Shown here piece by piece: positions 7,057-14,316 of a DNA stretch of 64,000 bases. The notes below the pieces were generated by a model. That model was given only the letters and a program-made list of their open reading frames with translations. It had not been told where the DNA came from and did no database searches. The position numbers and the translations under genes are program-made. The stretch comes from Limenecus sp048360435 (GTDB taxonomy: Bacteria; Cyanobacteriota; Vampirovibrionia; Gastranaerophilales; Gastranaerophilaceae): the NCBI GenBank assembly GCA_048360435.1, contig DBGCOP010000027.1, positions 372,001 to 436,000 of the forward strand, read 5' to 3'. Within the stretch, counting starts at the first letter, position 1; every line of letters starts with the position of its first letter.

Positions 7057-8568
7057 TTACACCATTGCAAACCTTGCATAATTCAATTGTTGTTGAATAT
7101 CCGCAACCGGTTGAGTTGTCTGTATGTAATTATTCATCGTTAACTTATTATCTGTGTTATTTGTTGTGTTTCCGCCGTTGTTTTGTATATTCTGTTCCAT
7201 TTGCGGAGAAATTAGGCTGTTAAGGTATGATTTAATCCATTCTGCTTCATTTACAACAGGAGCAAAAGGTGAGAATTTCAATGGCAAAAGTGTCATGTTT
7301 CTATATATATCGCCTATCGATGATTTGACAGTTTCTCCGTTTTTTATCCGTGCGGCTGTATCAATAAAATTTTGCAATTGGTCCATATTGCTTAATAATG
7401 CCATTAAATCTCTGACCCATTCAGGTGTTTTGCCGGAGTTTAATTTATCGTTGATTTCATCTAAAAACCTTAAAAAGACACCTAGAACGCTTCCACCCCC
7501 GTTAAAATATGCCATAATATCATCAATAATTAAATATAACGCCGACAGGGCAAACCAAAGAGGCTGTGTTACTGCAAGAATAACGCCCAGAGCCGCGGCA
7601 ACCCCCTTTAATGCGTTTTGCAGTGCAGGTGATTTGTTTATAAACTCTGTCGCATATTGCACAGCTTTTTCAAACCCCTCAACTACACGTGCAAGACTAT
7701 GCATAAACCTTGTCCAAGCAGGCATTAAAGCTAATACAGCTTTGTCTTTCAGATATTGCAGTTTTTGTGCGGCTATCTGAATTTGTATATTCATATCTTG
7801 AATATCTCGCCGTTGTTTCTCATTAAACTGATACTTCCTGATTGTTGCGCCGAGTTCCTCAAATTCCTGCCTTTCCATTCTCAACAGATGAAGCATTTTA
7901 GGGTCTATGCCCATTTGTCGTAACAAATAGCTTGCTGTCGTGTCATCCATACCGCTTACACGGGCGCGGAGTTGTTCCATTACCCCGTTTGCGTCCTGTC
8001 CTATCGGGTTGATTCCGCCAAGCTGAAAACCTCGTGCGCCCTCGCCTGTTAGCATGAGTTCGAACAAACGGTCGTTAAGGCTTGCTAACTGTTGGTCGGC
8101 ATTTTCAACACCGAGCATTTTGCCGATACCGCCCCATTTTTGGAACGTGCTTTGTGCAATGTCAGTAGTTCTGGTTAAGTCCAGCATTGCCTGATTGCTT
8201 TCAACAAGGCTGTTTGTAAAATTGTTCAGAGCCACTGCTGCCCCTGTCAAAGCCCCGACGAACAAGCCTACGCCTTTTACTATGCCTGCTATGCTTGAGG
8301 CAAGTTCCTTTGTCTTGTCAATTTTATTAGCAAGTTTCCATTCGTTATCTTTGCGGACTGCAATTTCAAATCTTTTTTTTATATCTGTTTTCTCAGCCTC
8401 TGTTTGAGCTTTTTTTAAATCATCCAAATATTTTGCTAATCTTTTTGCAGCATTGTATTGTCTTTCCATCTCTGTTGTCGTTTGTTTCATTGTTTTTAGA
8501 GCTTTTTCAAGCGGTTTAACATCGCCTACAACGCCGAGTTCTATAAAAAGTTCACCTAGTGATGGCAT
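7057..8568 (-). CDS. Tail tape measure protein
   Basis: A 503-residue protein starting MPSLGELFIELGVVGD, the usual opening of tape measures, where an Ala/Lys/Gln-rich helical N-terminus (coiled coil about 20-85) follows. Hydrophobic segments occur at about 90-115 and 315-355, as expected for a protein that may form a channel during DNA ejection. It sits after the frameshifted chaperone, the conserved place for this gene. It is short for a tape measure, implying a short tail. AAAGGA lies 6-7 bases before the ATG. Confidence 0.85.
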   Translation of the reverse strand: MPSLGELFIELGVVGDVKPLEKALKTMKQTTTEMERQYNAAKRLAKYLDDLKKAQTEAEKTDIKKRFEIAVRKDNEWKLANKIDKTKELASSIAGIVKGVGLFVGALTGAAVALNNFTNSLVESNQAMLDLTRTTDIAQSTFQKWGGIGKMLGVENADQQLASLNDRLFELMLTGEGARGFQLGGINPIGQDANGVMEQLRARVSGMDDTTASYLLRQMGIDPKMLHLLRMERQEFEELGATIRKYQFNEKQRRDIQDMNIQIQIAAQKLQYLKDKAVLALMPAWTRFMHSLARVVEGFEKAVQYATEFINKSPALQNALKGVAAALGVILAVTQPLWFALSALYLIIDDIMAYFNGGGSVLGVFLRFLDEINDKLNSGKTPEWVRDLMALLSNMDQLQNFIDTAARIKNGETVKSSIGDIYRNMTLLPLKFSPFAPVVNEAEWIKSYLNSLISPQMEQNIQNNGGNTTNNTDNKLTMNNYIQTTQPVADIQQQLNYARFAMV

Positions 8569-8616
8569 AATAATTCCTTTATCTTGAAATAATTAAAAAT
8601 AGGTGTATAATAAACA

Positions 8617-8673
8617 TATAGGGGCAAGCCCCAAAGAATCGCTACTTCTCTGGAGCTTGACTTCGACCCTATA
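8617..8673 (-). ncRNA. 3' two-tier hairpin of module copy B
   Basis: The outer stem is TATAGGG (8617-8623) with CCCTATA (8667-8673); the inner stem pairs AAGCCCCAAAGAA with TTCTCTGGAGCTT over 13 positions (with G-U pairs). The stop codon of mini-ORF B lies inside the outer stem. The structure is the same as in copies A and C, with sequence changes that keep pairing. Confidence 0.7.
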
Positions 8674-8743
8674 AATAAAGGATAACAATTTGTAAAGCTG
8701 CTATAATTGCCGTTATAGCGGCTTTTATTATCCGTTTATCCAT
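8669..8743 (-). CDS. Hydrophobic 24-residue mini-ORF, module copy B
   Basis: ATG at 8743, 24 codons, stop TAG. It begins MDKRIIKAAI and continues as a hydrophobic Ala/Ile/Leu helix to the stop. AAAGGGGGTGAG precedes the ATG at ideal distance. Length is identical to copy C and the N-terminal Lys/Arg...Ile-Ile-Lys-x-Ala pattern is shared with copies A and C, evidence that the peptide itself is selected. A single membrane helix with a positive N-terminus is likely; it could be holin-like or toxin-like, but nothing shows which. Confidence 0.65.
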   Translation of the reverse strand: MDKRIIKAAITAIIAALQIVILYL

Positions 8744-8748
8744 ATTCT

Positions 8749-8796
8749 CACCCCCTTTCCAACCGATTTCTTCATAATCGCATGTGTTGGAGGGTG
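8749..8796 (-). promoter_or_regulatory. 5' hairpin covering the ribosome site of mini-ORF B
   Basis: On the plus strand CACCC (8749-8753) and TCCAAC (8758-8763) pair with GTTGGA (8786-8791) and GGGTG (8792-8796). In the transcript this pairs the ribosome site of mini-ORF B, as in copies A and C. Confidence 0.6.
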
Positions 8797-8895
8797 CGTG
8801 GCCTTACCCTGAGATTATTATACTATAATTGTTTGTGTGTTTTATTCATTTTGTTTTTATCTTGAAATATTCATAAATTGAGTTATAATATTATC

Positions 8896-8941
8896 AAGGG
8901 GTTAGCCCCACGGTTGTACAGACCGTGAAGCAGGGACCCTT
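8896..8941 (-). ncRNA. 3' two-tier hairpin of module copy C
   Basis: The outer stem is AAGGG(G)T (8896-8902) with ACCCTT (8936-8941). The inner stem GCCCCACGGT (8905-8914) pairs with ACCGTGAAGC (8922-8931) over 10 positions, loop TGTACAG. The inner stem sequence differs from copies A and B yet still pairs fully, which is covariation. It overlaps the stop of mini-ORF C. Confidence 0.7.
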
Positions 8942-9014
8942 ATAAGAAAATCGAAATTAAACTAAAAATGTGTCCTAGTGCTGCTAGGGCATTTTTAATA
9001 ATTTCTCTTTTCAT
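8940..9014 (-). CDS. Hydrophobic 24-residue mini-ORF, module copy C
   Basis: ATG at 9014, 24 codons, stop TAA. It begins MKREIIKNAL, then a hydrophobic helix ending SIFL. AAAGGGGGTGG precedes the ATG. Same length and N-terminal pattern as mini-ORF B. It is located between the frameshifted tail chaperone and copy B, so two modules stand in tandem ahead of the tape measure gene. Confidence 0.65.
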   Translation of the reverse strand: MKREIIKNALAALGHIFSLISIFL

Positions 9015-9019
9015 ATAAC

Positions 9020-9069
9020 CACCCCCTTTCTGCCCAATAACTAGTATTTTGGGTGTGGCAGAGGGGGTG
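9020..9069 (-). promoter_or_regulatory. 5' hairpin covering the ribosome site of mini-ORF C
   Basis: On the plus strand CACCCCC (9020-9026) and TCTGCC (9029-9034) pair with GGCAGA (9057-9062) and GGGGGTG (9063-9069), a 13-pair stem with a two-base bulge. It begins right after the stop of the chaperone frameshift product and pairs the ribosome site of mini-ORF C; it might also act as a stalling or terminating structure. Confidence 0.65.
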
Positions 9070-9073
9070 TGTG

Positions 9074-9678
9074 TTATTTCTGCTTATTCATCTCGTAATA
9101 TGTACTTTCGTACTGTCTTGTGAACTGCTCGTAGTTGTAAACATCAAGCACGATATCAACAGGGGCTTCATAAACAGTTTGGGGGTTTCCGCCAAAGTAG
9201 CCTGCTTTTGCTAACGAATTCGCTATCATTCTTTCTACATCTGCGGTGATTCGGACTGTTGGCTTTCTGCTGTCCGATTGAATCGGGTTTTGAACTCGGT
9301 AACAAGACTCTTGAAAAAAGGGGCAAGGTTTACCTCAACGCATTTACTTACAATTTCGTAGTAATCTTCCCTTAGTTCAGGCTTTTCATCAAAAAGCTCA
9401 CGTGTGATTTTGTTTTTGACTCCGTTTGTGTCGATATAACAAGCGGTTAAGCACTCAAAAAGAGCTTTTTCAAAATTGTCTGACATTTCAGCACTAAACA
9501 ATAACTCCGCCAATTTGTCAATCAGTAAAGCTATGTCTAACCCTGTAAAGTCTAACTTTTTTATAACACCTGCATCAAGCATACATTTTGCAACAGCTTT
9601 TTTGAGATTAATTGCTTCTTGAAAGCTTGCGGCTTTTATTGTTATGTTTTTATTTCCATTATGCGTGATAATATCCAT
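9074..9678 (-). CDS. Tail assembly chaperone, -1 frameshift product (GT-type)
   Basis: The 147-residue frame-0 protein contains CCT-TTT-TTC at codons 120-122. The heptamer T-TTT-TTC (9313-9319) is a classic -1 slippery site. From there the -1 frame is open for 79 more codons with no stop, ending at TAA 9074-9076. The added sequence looks like real protein (for example ITADVERMIANSLAKAGYF). The fused product would have 201 residues. Family knowledge: phage tail chaperones between the tube and tape measure genes use exactly this G/GT strategy. Frame location, slippery site and open extension agree; the slip frequency is unknown. Confidence 0.8.
9235..9678 (-). CDS. Tail assembly chaperone, frame-0 product (G-type)
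   Basis: A 147-residue, mostly helical protein between the tail tube and tape measure genes, the standard place of the tail chaperone that coats the tape measure before tube polymerisation. It has no enzyme motifs. Translation normally ends at 9235, but a T-TTT-TTC slippery site at codons 120-122 lets part of the ribosomes shift -1 to make the longer form. It starts 10 bases after the tube gene stop. Confidence 0.75.
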   Translation of the reverse strand: MDIITHNGNKNITIKAASFQEAINLKKAVAKCMLDAGVIKKLDFTGLDIALLIDKLAELLFSAEMSDNFEKALFECLTACYIDTNGVKNKITRELFDEKPELREDYYEIVSKCVEVNLAPFFKSLVTEFKTRFNRTAESQQSESPQM

Positions 9679-9688
9679 TCAAGCCCCC

Positions 9689-10144
9689 CTACACAATTGC
9701 TCTTTGTGCGCTTGCAAAGGTCAGGCGGTAAAGTGCCGTTCCTTGTTCTGTGTCGCCTGTGAGGTTTTCCTGTGCGTCAATGTTTTGTCTGATTACGCCG
9801 CCCAAAAGTGTGTAGTTAATTCGTTTTACATTGCCTTTGCCATCACCAACTCGTTTTGAGAATGAGCCGTTAAGAAGTGATGTTGCAGGCAAATCTCTTT
9901 CCATTTGAATGCTCAAACCGTTTAAGAAGCTGTCAGATGCACTCCCTGCCAGTACTCTCAACTCCATTTGAGCGTTTCTGCCTTGTTCATTTGTAGCATA
10001 GACAGTATTTCCGTTTTTACCTGTTGAAATCCCTACTTTCTCATTAGGGAATGTAATTGTGACAGTGCTGTTGTCTGTCAGGTCGTTTATGGGAACGTCG
10101 TTAATGAATAAATCGTCATCCCCTGTCAAAGCGTATGTTGCCAT
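9689..10144 (-). CDS. Tail tube protein (DUF3277-like)
   Basis: A 151-residue beta-rich protein beginning MATYALTGDDDLFINDVPI. Position directly after the DUF3383-type sheath gene and size match the KPLE01/DUF3277 structural protein of contractile phages, which forms the inner tube. It starts 11 bases after the sheath stop. The pattern NTVYATNEQGRNAQMEL in the middle is typical of tube subunits in this family as far as can be judged by eye. Confidence 0.8.
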   Translation of the reverse strand: MATYALTGDDDLFINDVPINDLTDNSTVTITFPNEKVGISTGKNGNTVYATNEQGRNAQMELRVLAGSASDSFLNGLSIQMERDLPATSLLNGSFSKRVGDGKGNVKRINYTLLGGVIRQNIDAQENLTGDTEQGTALYRLTFASAQRAIV

Positions 10145-10155
10145 TGTTTATACTC

Positions 10156-11640
10156 CTATCGTTGAATATTGATTATAACTTCGCTGAAATGTATTGCAGA
10201 AGAGCATTTGACAGCAATTTGCACAACAGGTGCTTTTCTGGCTTCTCTGTCTGTTTGTGCCTGTTGTGAAATCGGTTGAGAATATATGTAATATCCTTTT
10301 TCCTGAATGTTTCTCTCGAAGTCTTCCGGATTTCCGAATGGTATGGACTGACTCCAAGTCCCCGGTGCAACAGAGCCATTTGTGATAGCCTGTTCGCATA
10401 TTTGCGCATAAGCATTTTTTAAACCGTTCATACCTGATTCAGTCTGCGGGATTTTTGTATTTGTTTGTCTTAAATAGTTAAATCCTGCAACCATTTGAGC
10501 GAGTTTAAACCAGAGTTGAAATTCAATGTCATCAGTGAAACCGTTATTATCATTAGAATAAACAACACTTAAACCGCCTGTATTAGCGTAGATGTCAACA
10601 CCGTTTGTCTGTGCAGACAACACGTAAGTATCATTTAACCCGTTATCAGGTAAGCAGCCTGTGAGTGTTTTAAGGTTCATTGTGTTAGCGGTGTTAGAAC
10701 CTTTCCAGTTAACAGATTTTGCAATGGTTGCATAAGTAGCTATTGCTATTTTTGCCTCTTTAGCGCCGTTTGAAAGTTCAAGAGAACGAGTTTTGCCCAG
10801 TCCTGCTGCTTTCAGGTCTTTACCTAGTACAGCAATGTTTTTCATTGAAGTAATCGCTTCAAAGTAATCACAATCAAGCGCTTGTATTGCTGCTGCGTTT
10901 GCCTGAACGGTTGCATTATCACAATACTGAGTTGTTAATACACCGCCAAAGTAAACTTGCTGTTGTGCCGCTGCTACGGCTTGCGCTAAGGTTTGACCGC
11001 TTGCGTTTGTGCCTGTAACAGGCGTTGCTTCCGAACCGTTAAAGTATGTAGCGTCGTTAAGGTCTGTTGCCTCTTCTGCGCCAGAAGCTGCCGCAATTGT
11101 TACAGCGCTCTCTGTTCCGAAGCGTTTAGAAGTAAATTTTATTTTGTTATCTTCTGTAACTTCAATATAAACATCTAAGTTCTGGTTTTGAAGAACAGTT
11201 ACAATGTCATTAATTGTTTGTACAGTTGAGAAGTCCAAGCCCTCAACCTGTGTAACTGTACCGTCTATTGAAAGGTTTAACACCCCGTTTGTAACCGATT
11301 TAAAATTAGTTACGTTTGCTGAAATATCAGCTGTTGTGAGTGTTCCTGATGTTGCATTAACTCCCTTAAACGGAAATACATAAAGATAACCGCCGCCGGT
11401 TCTAAAGTTTGGCACAGGGGTAAATAAAGCGTTTGCCATTGCATAAGTCAAAGAATCAGTGCCAAAGTCTGTACCTACGGCATTAGGTGTCATATAAGCC
11501 TGATAAGCTTCTGAGAATTTAGCCGGGTCGTTTGTAAATATTGCTATTGAATTTGTGTTGTAATCCACTAATCCTGACGGTGTAGCCGCAAGAGAAACGT
11601 TTACCGTGTAAGAAGGTGGGACTTGATACTGGTATGCCAT
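10156..11640 (-). CDS. Tail sheath protein (DUF3383 family)
   Basis: A 494-residue protein. The C-terminal end, with AIHFSEVIINIQR, and the middle part match the DUF3383 family, the sheath-like protein of many contractile-tailed phages. Its presence is the main reason for calling this phage a myovirus type. An Ala/Gln-rich stretch (about 215-230) and a beta domain insertion of about 100 residues (roughly 95-205) resemble the variable outer domain of sheath subunits. It is the longest tail gene except the tape measure and is followed by the tube gene. Confidence 0.85.
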   Translation of the reverse strand: MAYQYQVPPSYTVNVSLAATPSGLVDYNTNSIAIFTNDPAKFSEAYQAYMTPNAVGTDFGTDSLTYAMANALFTPVPNFRTGGGYLYVFPFKGVNATSGTLTTADISANVTNFKSVTNGVLNLSIDGTVTQVEGLDFSTVQTINDIVTVLQNQNLDVYIEVTEDNKIKFTSKRFGTESAVTIAAASGAEEATDLNDATYFNGSEATPVTGTNASGQTLAQAVAAAQQQVYFGGVLTTQYCDNATVQANAAAIQALDCDYFEAITSMKNIAVLGKDLKAAGLGKTRSLELSNGAKEAKIAIATYATIAKSVNWKGSNTANTMNLKTLTGCLPDNGLNDTYVLSAQTNGVDIYANTGGLSVVYSNDNNGFTDDIEFQLWFKLAQMVAGFNYLRQTNTKIPQTESGMNGLKNAYAQICEQAITNGSVAPGTWSQSIPFGNPEDFERNIQEKGYYIYSQPISQQAQTDREARKAPVVQIAVKCSSAIHFSEVIINIQR

Positions 11641-11645
11641 GTTTT

Positions 11646-12263
11646 TTATTCTCCTATGTTTATCTGTGAAATTTTTCCTTGTTCCGTATATGAATCAACC
11701 TGGAATTTGTCGTAGTAATCAACAGGTTTAGACTTCTGATAGTGGACAATAACGTTAAAAGTGAGCGTATAGCGGTTGACATCAGAGCCGCCGCCAAGCC
11801 CTGAAAGATTTACATCGTTTGTTATTGTTCCGATTTTAAAACTGTACAAATCCTGCATTTGCTGCGCATAAGTGGATTTTAAAGCCGCTGAAACCTCCCA
11901 GAAGCGTTTGCGTGCTTCGTTGTTTCTTGAATAGACATCAATCTGCATCATGCGCCCCTGGTTGATGTCCTGTACCGCTAAGAGTGCGTCCGAGCCATCT
12001 GGTTCAGTCGGTTCAGGGTTGTCGATATATTCAATTCTGTTAGAATACTCGTGTGCTGTAAGGGTTTTAACTGTTATTTGCAGCTTATCCGTATTAAAAA
12101 GCTTAATATTCTGCGCATAGATCACAACGCAGGGAATCACATCGCCGTTTATAGTGCCGTAATTATCAGGTAAATCAAGCTCTTTTTGGATAATATCAAC
12201 GAGTATCGCTTCAATATCTTTTTGCAACTTTCTACTGCTCCTGCGGATTGCTCTCAAAATCAA
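11646..12263 (-). CDS. Tail completion/terminator-like phage protein
   Basis: A 205-residue protein placed between head-connector genes and the sheath, where tail completion (tail terminator) proteins usually lie. It has alternating strands and the segment YTLTFNVIVHYQKSKP near the C-terminus, typical of such proteins. It overlaps the previous gene by 32 bases with the ATG at 12263; a later start is possible since the first residues are very basic. Function is inferred from gene order. Confidence 0.6.
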   Translation of the reverse strand: MILRAIRRSSRKLQKDIEAILVDIIQKELDLPDNYGTINGDVIPCVVIYAQNIKLFNTDKLQITVKTLTAHEYSNRIEYIDNPEPTEPDGSDALLAVQDINQGRMMQIDVYSRNNEARKRFWEVSAALKSTYAQQMQDLYSFKIGTITNDVNLSGLGGGSDVNRYTLTFNVIVHYQKSKPVDYYDKFQVDSYTEQGKISQINIGE

Positions 12264-12633
12264 GAATAATTTCGTATTCTATAAAACCGTTAAGGCTGTA
12301 ATCTTTAACCGCCATTACTTTATATCGTTTGCCGTTAAAAATAATTTTATCTGCTGTATTCAGGTTTAATGTTCCGCTTCGAGCGTGTATCCAGTACCAG
12401 CTCCACGAACGCTGCCCCTCGGGCTTAAATTGCAATTCTTCACTTTTCAGAGGCTGCCAGCAGCCCATAAAATCGATTTCTTCTTCACGGGTGACCAAAT
12501 CACCCTCAACAATATCCTGATACACTCTAACGAGCGTGAGAGGCACCTCCCAGCCTGTGAGTGCACTATCAAGTTGAGGCATTCCCGACAGGGCTTTTAA
12601 ATTCTTTGCTTTTTGAAAGTTAAGTTTTTGCAT
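12232..12633 (-). CDS. Head-tail connector or stopper-like protein
   Basis: A 133-residue protein with mostly beta structure and an Arg/Trp-rich middle (GQRSWSWYWIHAR). Small proteins of this kind between DUF4054 and the tail genes often form the neck ring that joins head and tail. No specific family is named with confidence. It overlaps both neighbours, suggesting coupled translation. Confidence 0.55.
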   Translation of the reverse strand: MQKLNFQKAKNLKALSGMPQLDSALTGWEVPLTLVRVYQDIVEGDLVTREEEIDFMGCWQPLKSEELQFKPEGQRSWSWYWIHARSGTLNLNTADKIIFNGKRYKVMAVKDYSLNGFIEYEIILDFESNPQEQ

Positions 12634-12799
12634 AGTTCTTGCAATTCCCCTCTGGGTTCAGTTCTTCCGGCTTTTTGACAAAAAACTCTGTTTCCTGTCT
12701 GTATTTAACTTTTATCCCTATATTGCTTTTGTGCGTGCATTCGCCTGTAAAATATTTGCAAGCTGCGCATTCGGTTTTATTTGTTTTCTTTGACTTCAT
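12620..12799 (-). CDS. Small cysteine-containing phage protein
   Basis: A 59-residue protein starting MKSKKTNKTECAACKYF. The ATG at 12799 is chosen over one 11 codons upstream because GGAG lies 7 bases before it. Four cysteines (CAAC, then C in GECTH and C in GNCKNY) may bind zinc. No family recognised. It overlaps the neck gene before it and the connector after it. Confidence 0.6.
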   Translation of the reverse strand: MKSKKTNKTECAACKYFTGECTHKSNIGIKVKYRQETEFFVKKPEELNPEGNCKNYAKT

Positions 12800-13424
12800 A
12801 AGATATACTCCGTTGTAATTGCCCTGTATCAACCAATGTAGGGTTATTAGGGTTGTATTTTCTCTTTTGTTTTGAAACTGGCTTTGTCGGTGGTTTTATT
12901 TTGTCATCTTCAAAAGCGTTGTTTACTTCCTCCCAAGCTGCAAAACCTACTAAATCAGCAAAATCAAGAAGAATTTTGTCAAGGTTTTTATCATTTTGAT
13001 ATGCAACTTTATTAACTAACATATCTTTCGAAAACTCTAAATCTTTCTCCTTTGCTCGTTCTTCAACTCTTTTAGTAATGTTTCTTTTGCCTTTGGCACT
13101 TAAAATTGAATCACGTAAAAAAGCACGGGCAGGAATTTCAATAGTATGCGGTTTTGTTGTAGGTAAATTTACACCTTCGCCTTTTTTTACAAATTGAGCT
13201 TGCCCGTTTTCTTTTATTTTGTAGGGAGTTCCGCCGGGGTGATTTATAGTTGCGCCAAACTCATGCACTGCTCCTAATTCTGCATTAGTTAAACCGCTGC
13301 CCTCGTGTATTTGATAAGCTTTATCTCCGATTATACCTACTCTTACAGATATTTTTTTATCAAAGGCATTGAGCAGCTTCTCAAGATTAGCGATATTCAC
13401 TCTTGATTTATTTATCCTACCCAA
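12777..13424 (-). CDS. Neck/virion morphogenesis protein (HK97 gp10 / Mu gpG-like)
   Basis: A 215-residue protein with the layout of gp10/gpG-like neck proteins: an early helix (LEKLLNAF), the segment ELGAVHEFGATI, then IPARAFLRDS, and a C-terminal TGQLQRSISYEV. These three motifs in this order are characteristic. An extra Lys/Gly-rich loop separates the second and third. The product joins the head to the tail. It overlaps the DUF4054 gene by 8 bases. Confidence 0.75.
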   Translation of the reverse strand: MGRINKSRVNIANLEKLLNAFDKKISVRVGIIGDKAYQIHEGSGLTNAELGAVHEFGATINHPGGTPYKIKENGQAQFVKKGEGVNLPTTKPHTIEIPARAFLRDSILSAKGKRNITKRVEERAKEKDLEFSKDMLVNKVAYQNDKNLDKILLDFADLVGFAAWEEVNNAFEDDKIKPPTKPVSKQKRKYNPNNPTLVDTGQLQRSISYEVKENK

Positions 13425-14013
13425 ATGTGGTTCTCCCCGGGGTGTAGATTATATTTCCAATAAGGTATGGCGATATAAGAGAAACGTATTTTCTTCCATA
13501 TCCAGTTAACATATATTGGCTTAACACCGGATTATTTGTTGCAAATGAAGGTATTCCGTAGCTCTCTGAAACGCTGCCCACGCTTTTAGACTGCGTAAAT
13601 CCCATAAATCCCATCCCTAATGGGTTCTGTGCATTGTTAAGGTCAATCACGAGGTAATGCGCTGCAAGATAACAGAACACCATTATTGCGGTTTCATCAT
13701 CTTGAAAGAAATTAGGATTAAAGTTTATTTTAGCTTCTGCAAAGGCACGCTCAATATCTGAATCAGAAATATAATTGTCTGTACTGTCGAATGTGAGTTC
13801 CCAATTCTCATTTGGCGGTGCGGTTGTTGTTCCGTCAGTCAGGCATTTATAGAAATTAGGCTCATAATATACCTCATCACCTGTAAAATAAGCCTTATTC
13901 TCTGTATATACAGGAAGATAAGGGAAATCACGCTTAAACAGATTTTTAAAATCATCAACGCTAACCGTAATGTTATCGCCTATTATGATTGTGTTATCGT
14001 CTGTGTTTGTCAT
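13417..14013 (-). CDS. DUF4054 head-tail adaptor with inserted carbohydrate-binding-like segment
   Basis: A 198-residue protein. The helical N-terminus (DDFKNLFKRDFP) and the core from about 95 to 198 (with AAHYLVIDL) match DUF4054 adaptors. Residues about 38-72 (KAYFTGDEVYYEPNFYKCL, then a Thr/Pro run, then NWEL) look like a small CBM5/12-type module inserted near the front. If right, the neck could carry a sugar-binding patch. DUF4054 proteins bind the portal and help close the head. Confidence 0.7.
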   Translation of the reverse strand: MTNTDDNTIIIGDNITVSVDDFKNLFKRDFPYLPVYTENKAYFTGDEVYYEPNFYKCLTDGTTTAPPNENWELTFDSTDNYISDSDIERAFAEAKINFNPNFFQDDETAIMVFCYLAAHYLVIDLNNAQNPLGMGFMGFTQSKSVGSVSESYGIPSFATNNPVLSQYMLTGYGRKYVSLISPYLIGNIIYTPGRTTFG

Positions 14014-14032
14014 GATTTCCCTTTATCCTGTC

Positions 14033-14308
14033 TTATTTCTTAGTTGCTTTTGTGTCAGCTTTTTTGAGCTTTTCAAGCTCGGCTTTCAGCTTTTCATTTT
14101 CAGCTTCAAGATCTGCCTGCTTTTTAGCTGCTTCTTCCTGTGCCTTTTTGGCTTCCTGCGGGTCAACGTATTCAACTACTTCACCAGTCGCAAGCCAGAT
14201 TTTGGCTACTTCGTCAGGAACTACAATGTTTGATTTTGGTTTCAGATTGTAAGTTTCACCTTTAAAGGTGTGCTGAAACATTCTTTTTGATTTGTTATAT
14301 ACTCTCAT
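14033..14308 (-). CDS. Small head-associated protein with coiled-coil tail
   Basis: A 91-residue protein. Residues 1-50 are a small beta part (FKGETYNLKP, then VVPDEVAKIWLATGEV), similar to short head-completion proteins found after capsid genes. From about 52 to 91 it is an Ala/Glu/Lys coiled coil. It lies between the capsid and DUF4054 genes with tight spacing. Its role is inferred from place only. Confidence 0.6.
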   Translation of the reverse strand: MRVYNKSKRMFQHTFKGETYNLKPKSNIVVPDEVAKIWLATGEVVEYVDPQEAKKAQEEAAKKQADLEAENEKLKAELEKLKKADTKATKK

Positions 14309-14316
14309 AGTTCCTC

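Noticed and set aside
6147..9069. Retron or group II intron fragments at the three modules
   Set aside because: No reverse transcriptase nearby, no intron domain V/VI signature; the conserved parts are the peptide and two simple hairpins.
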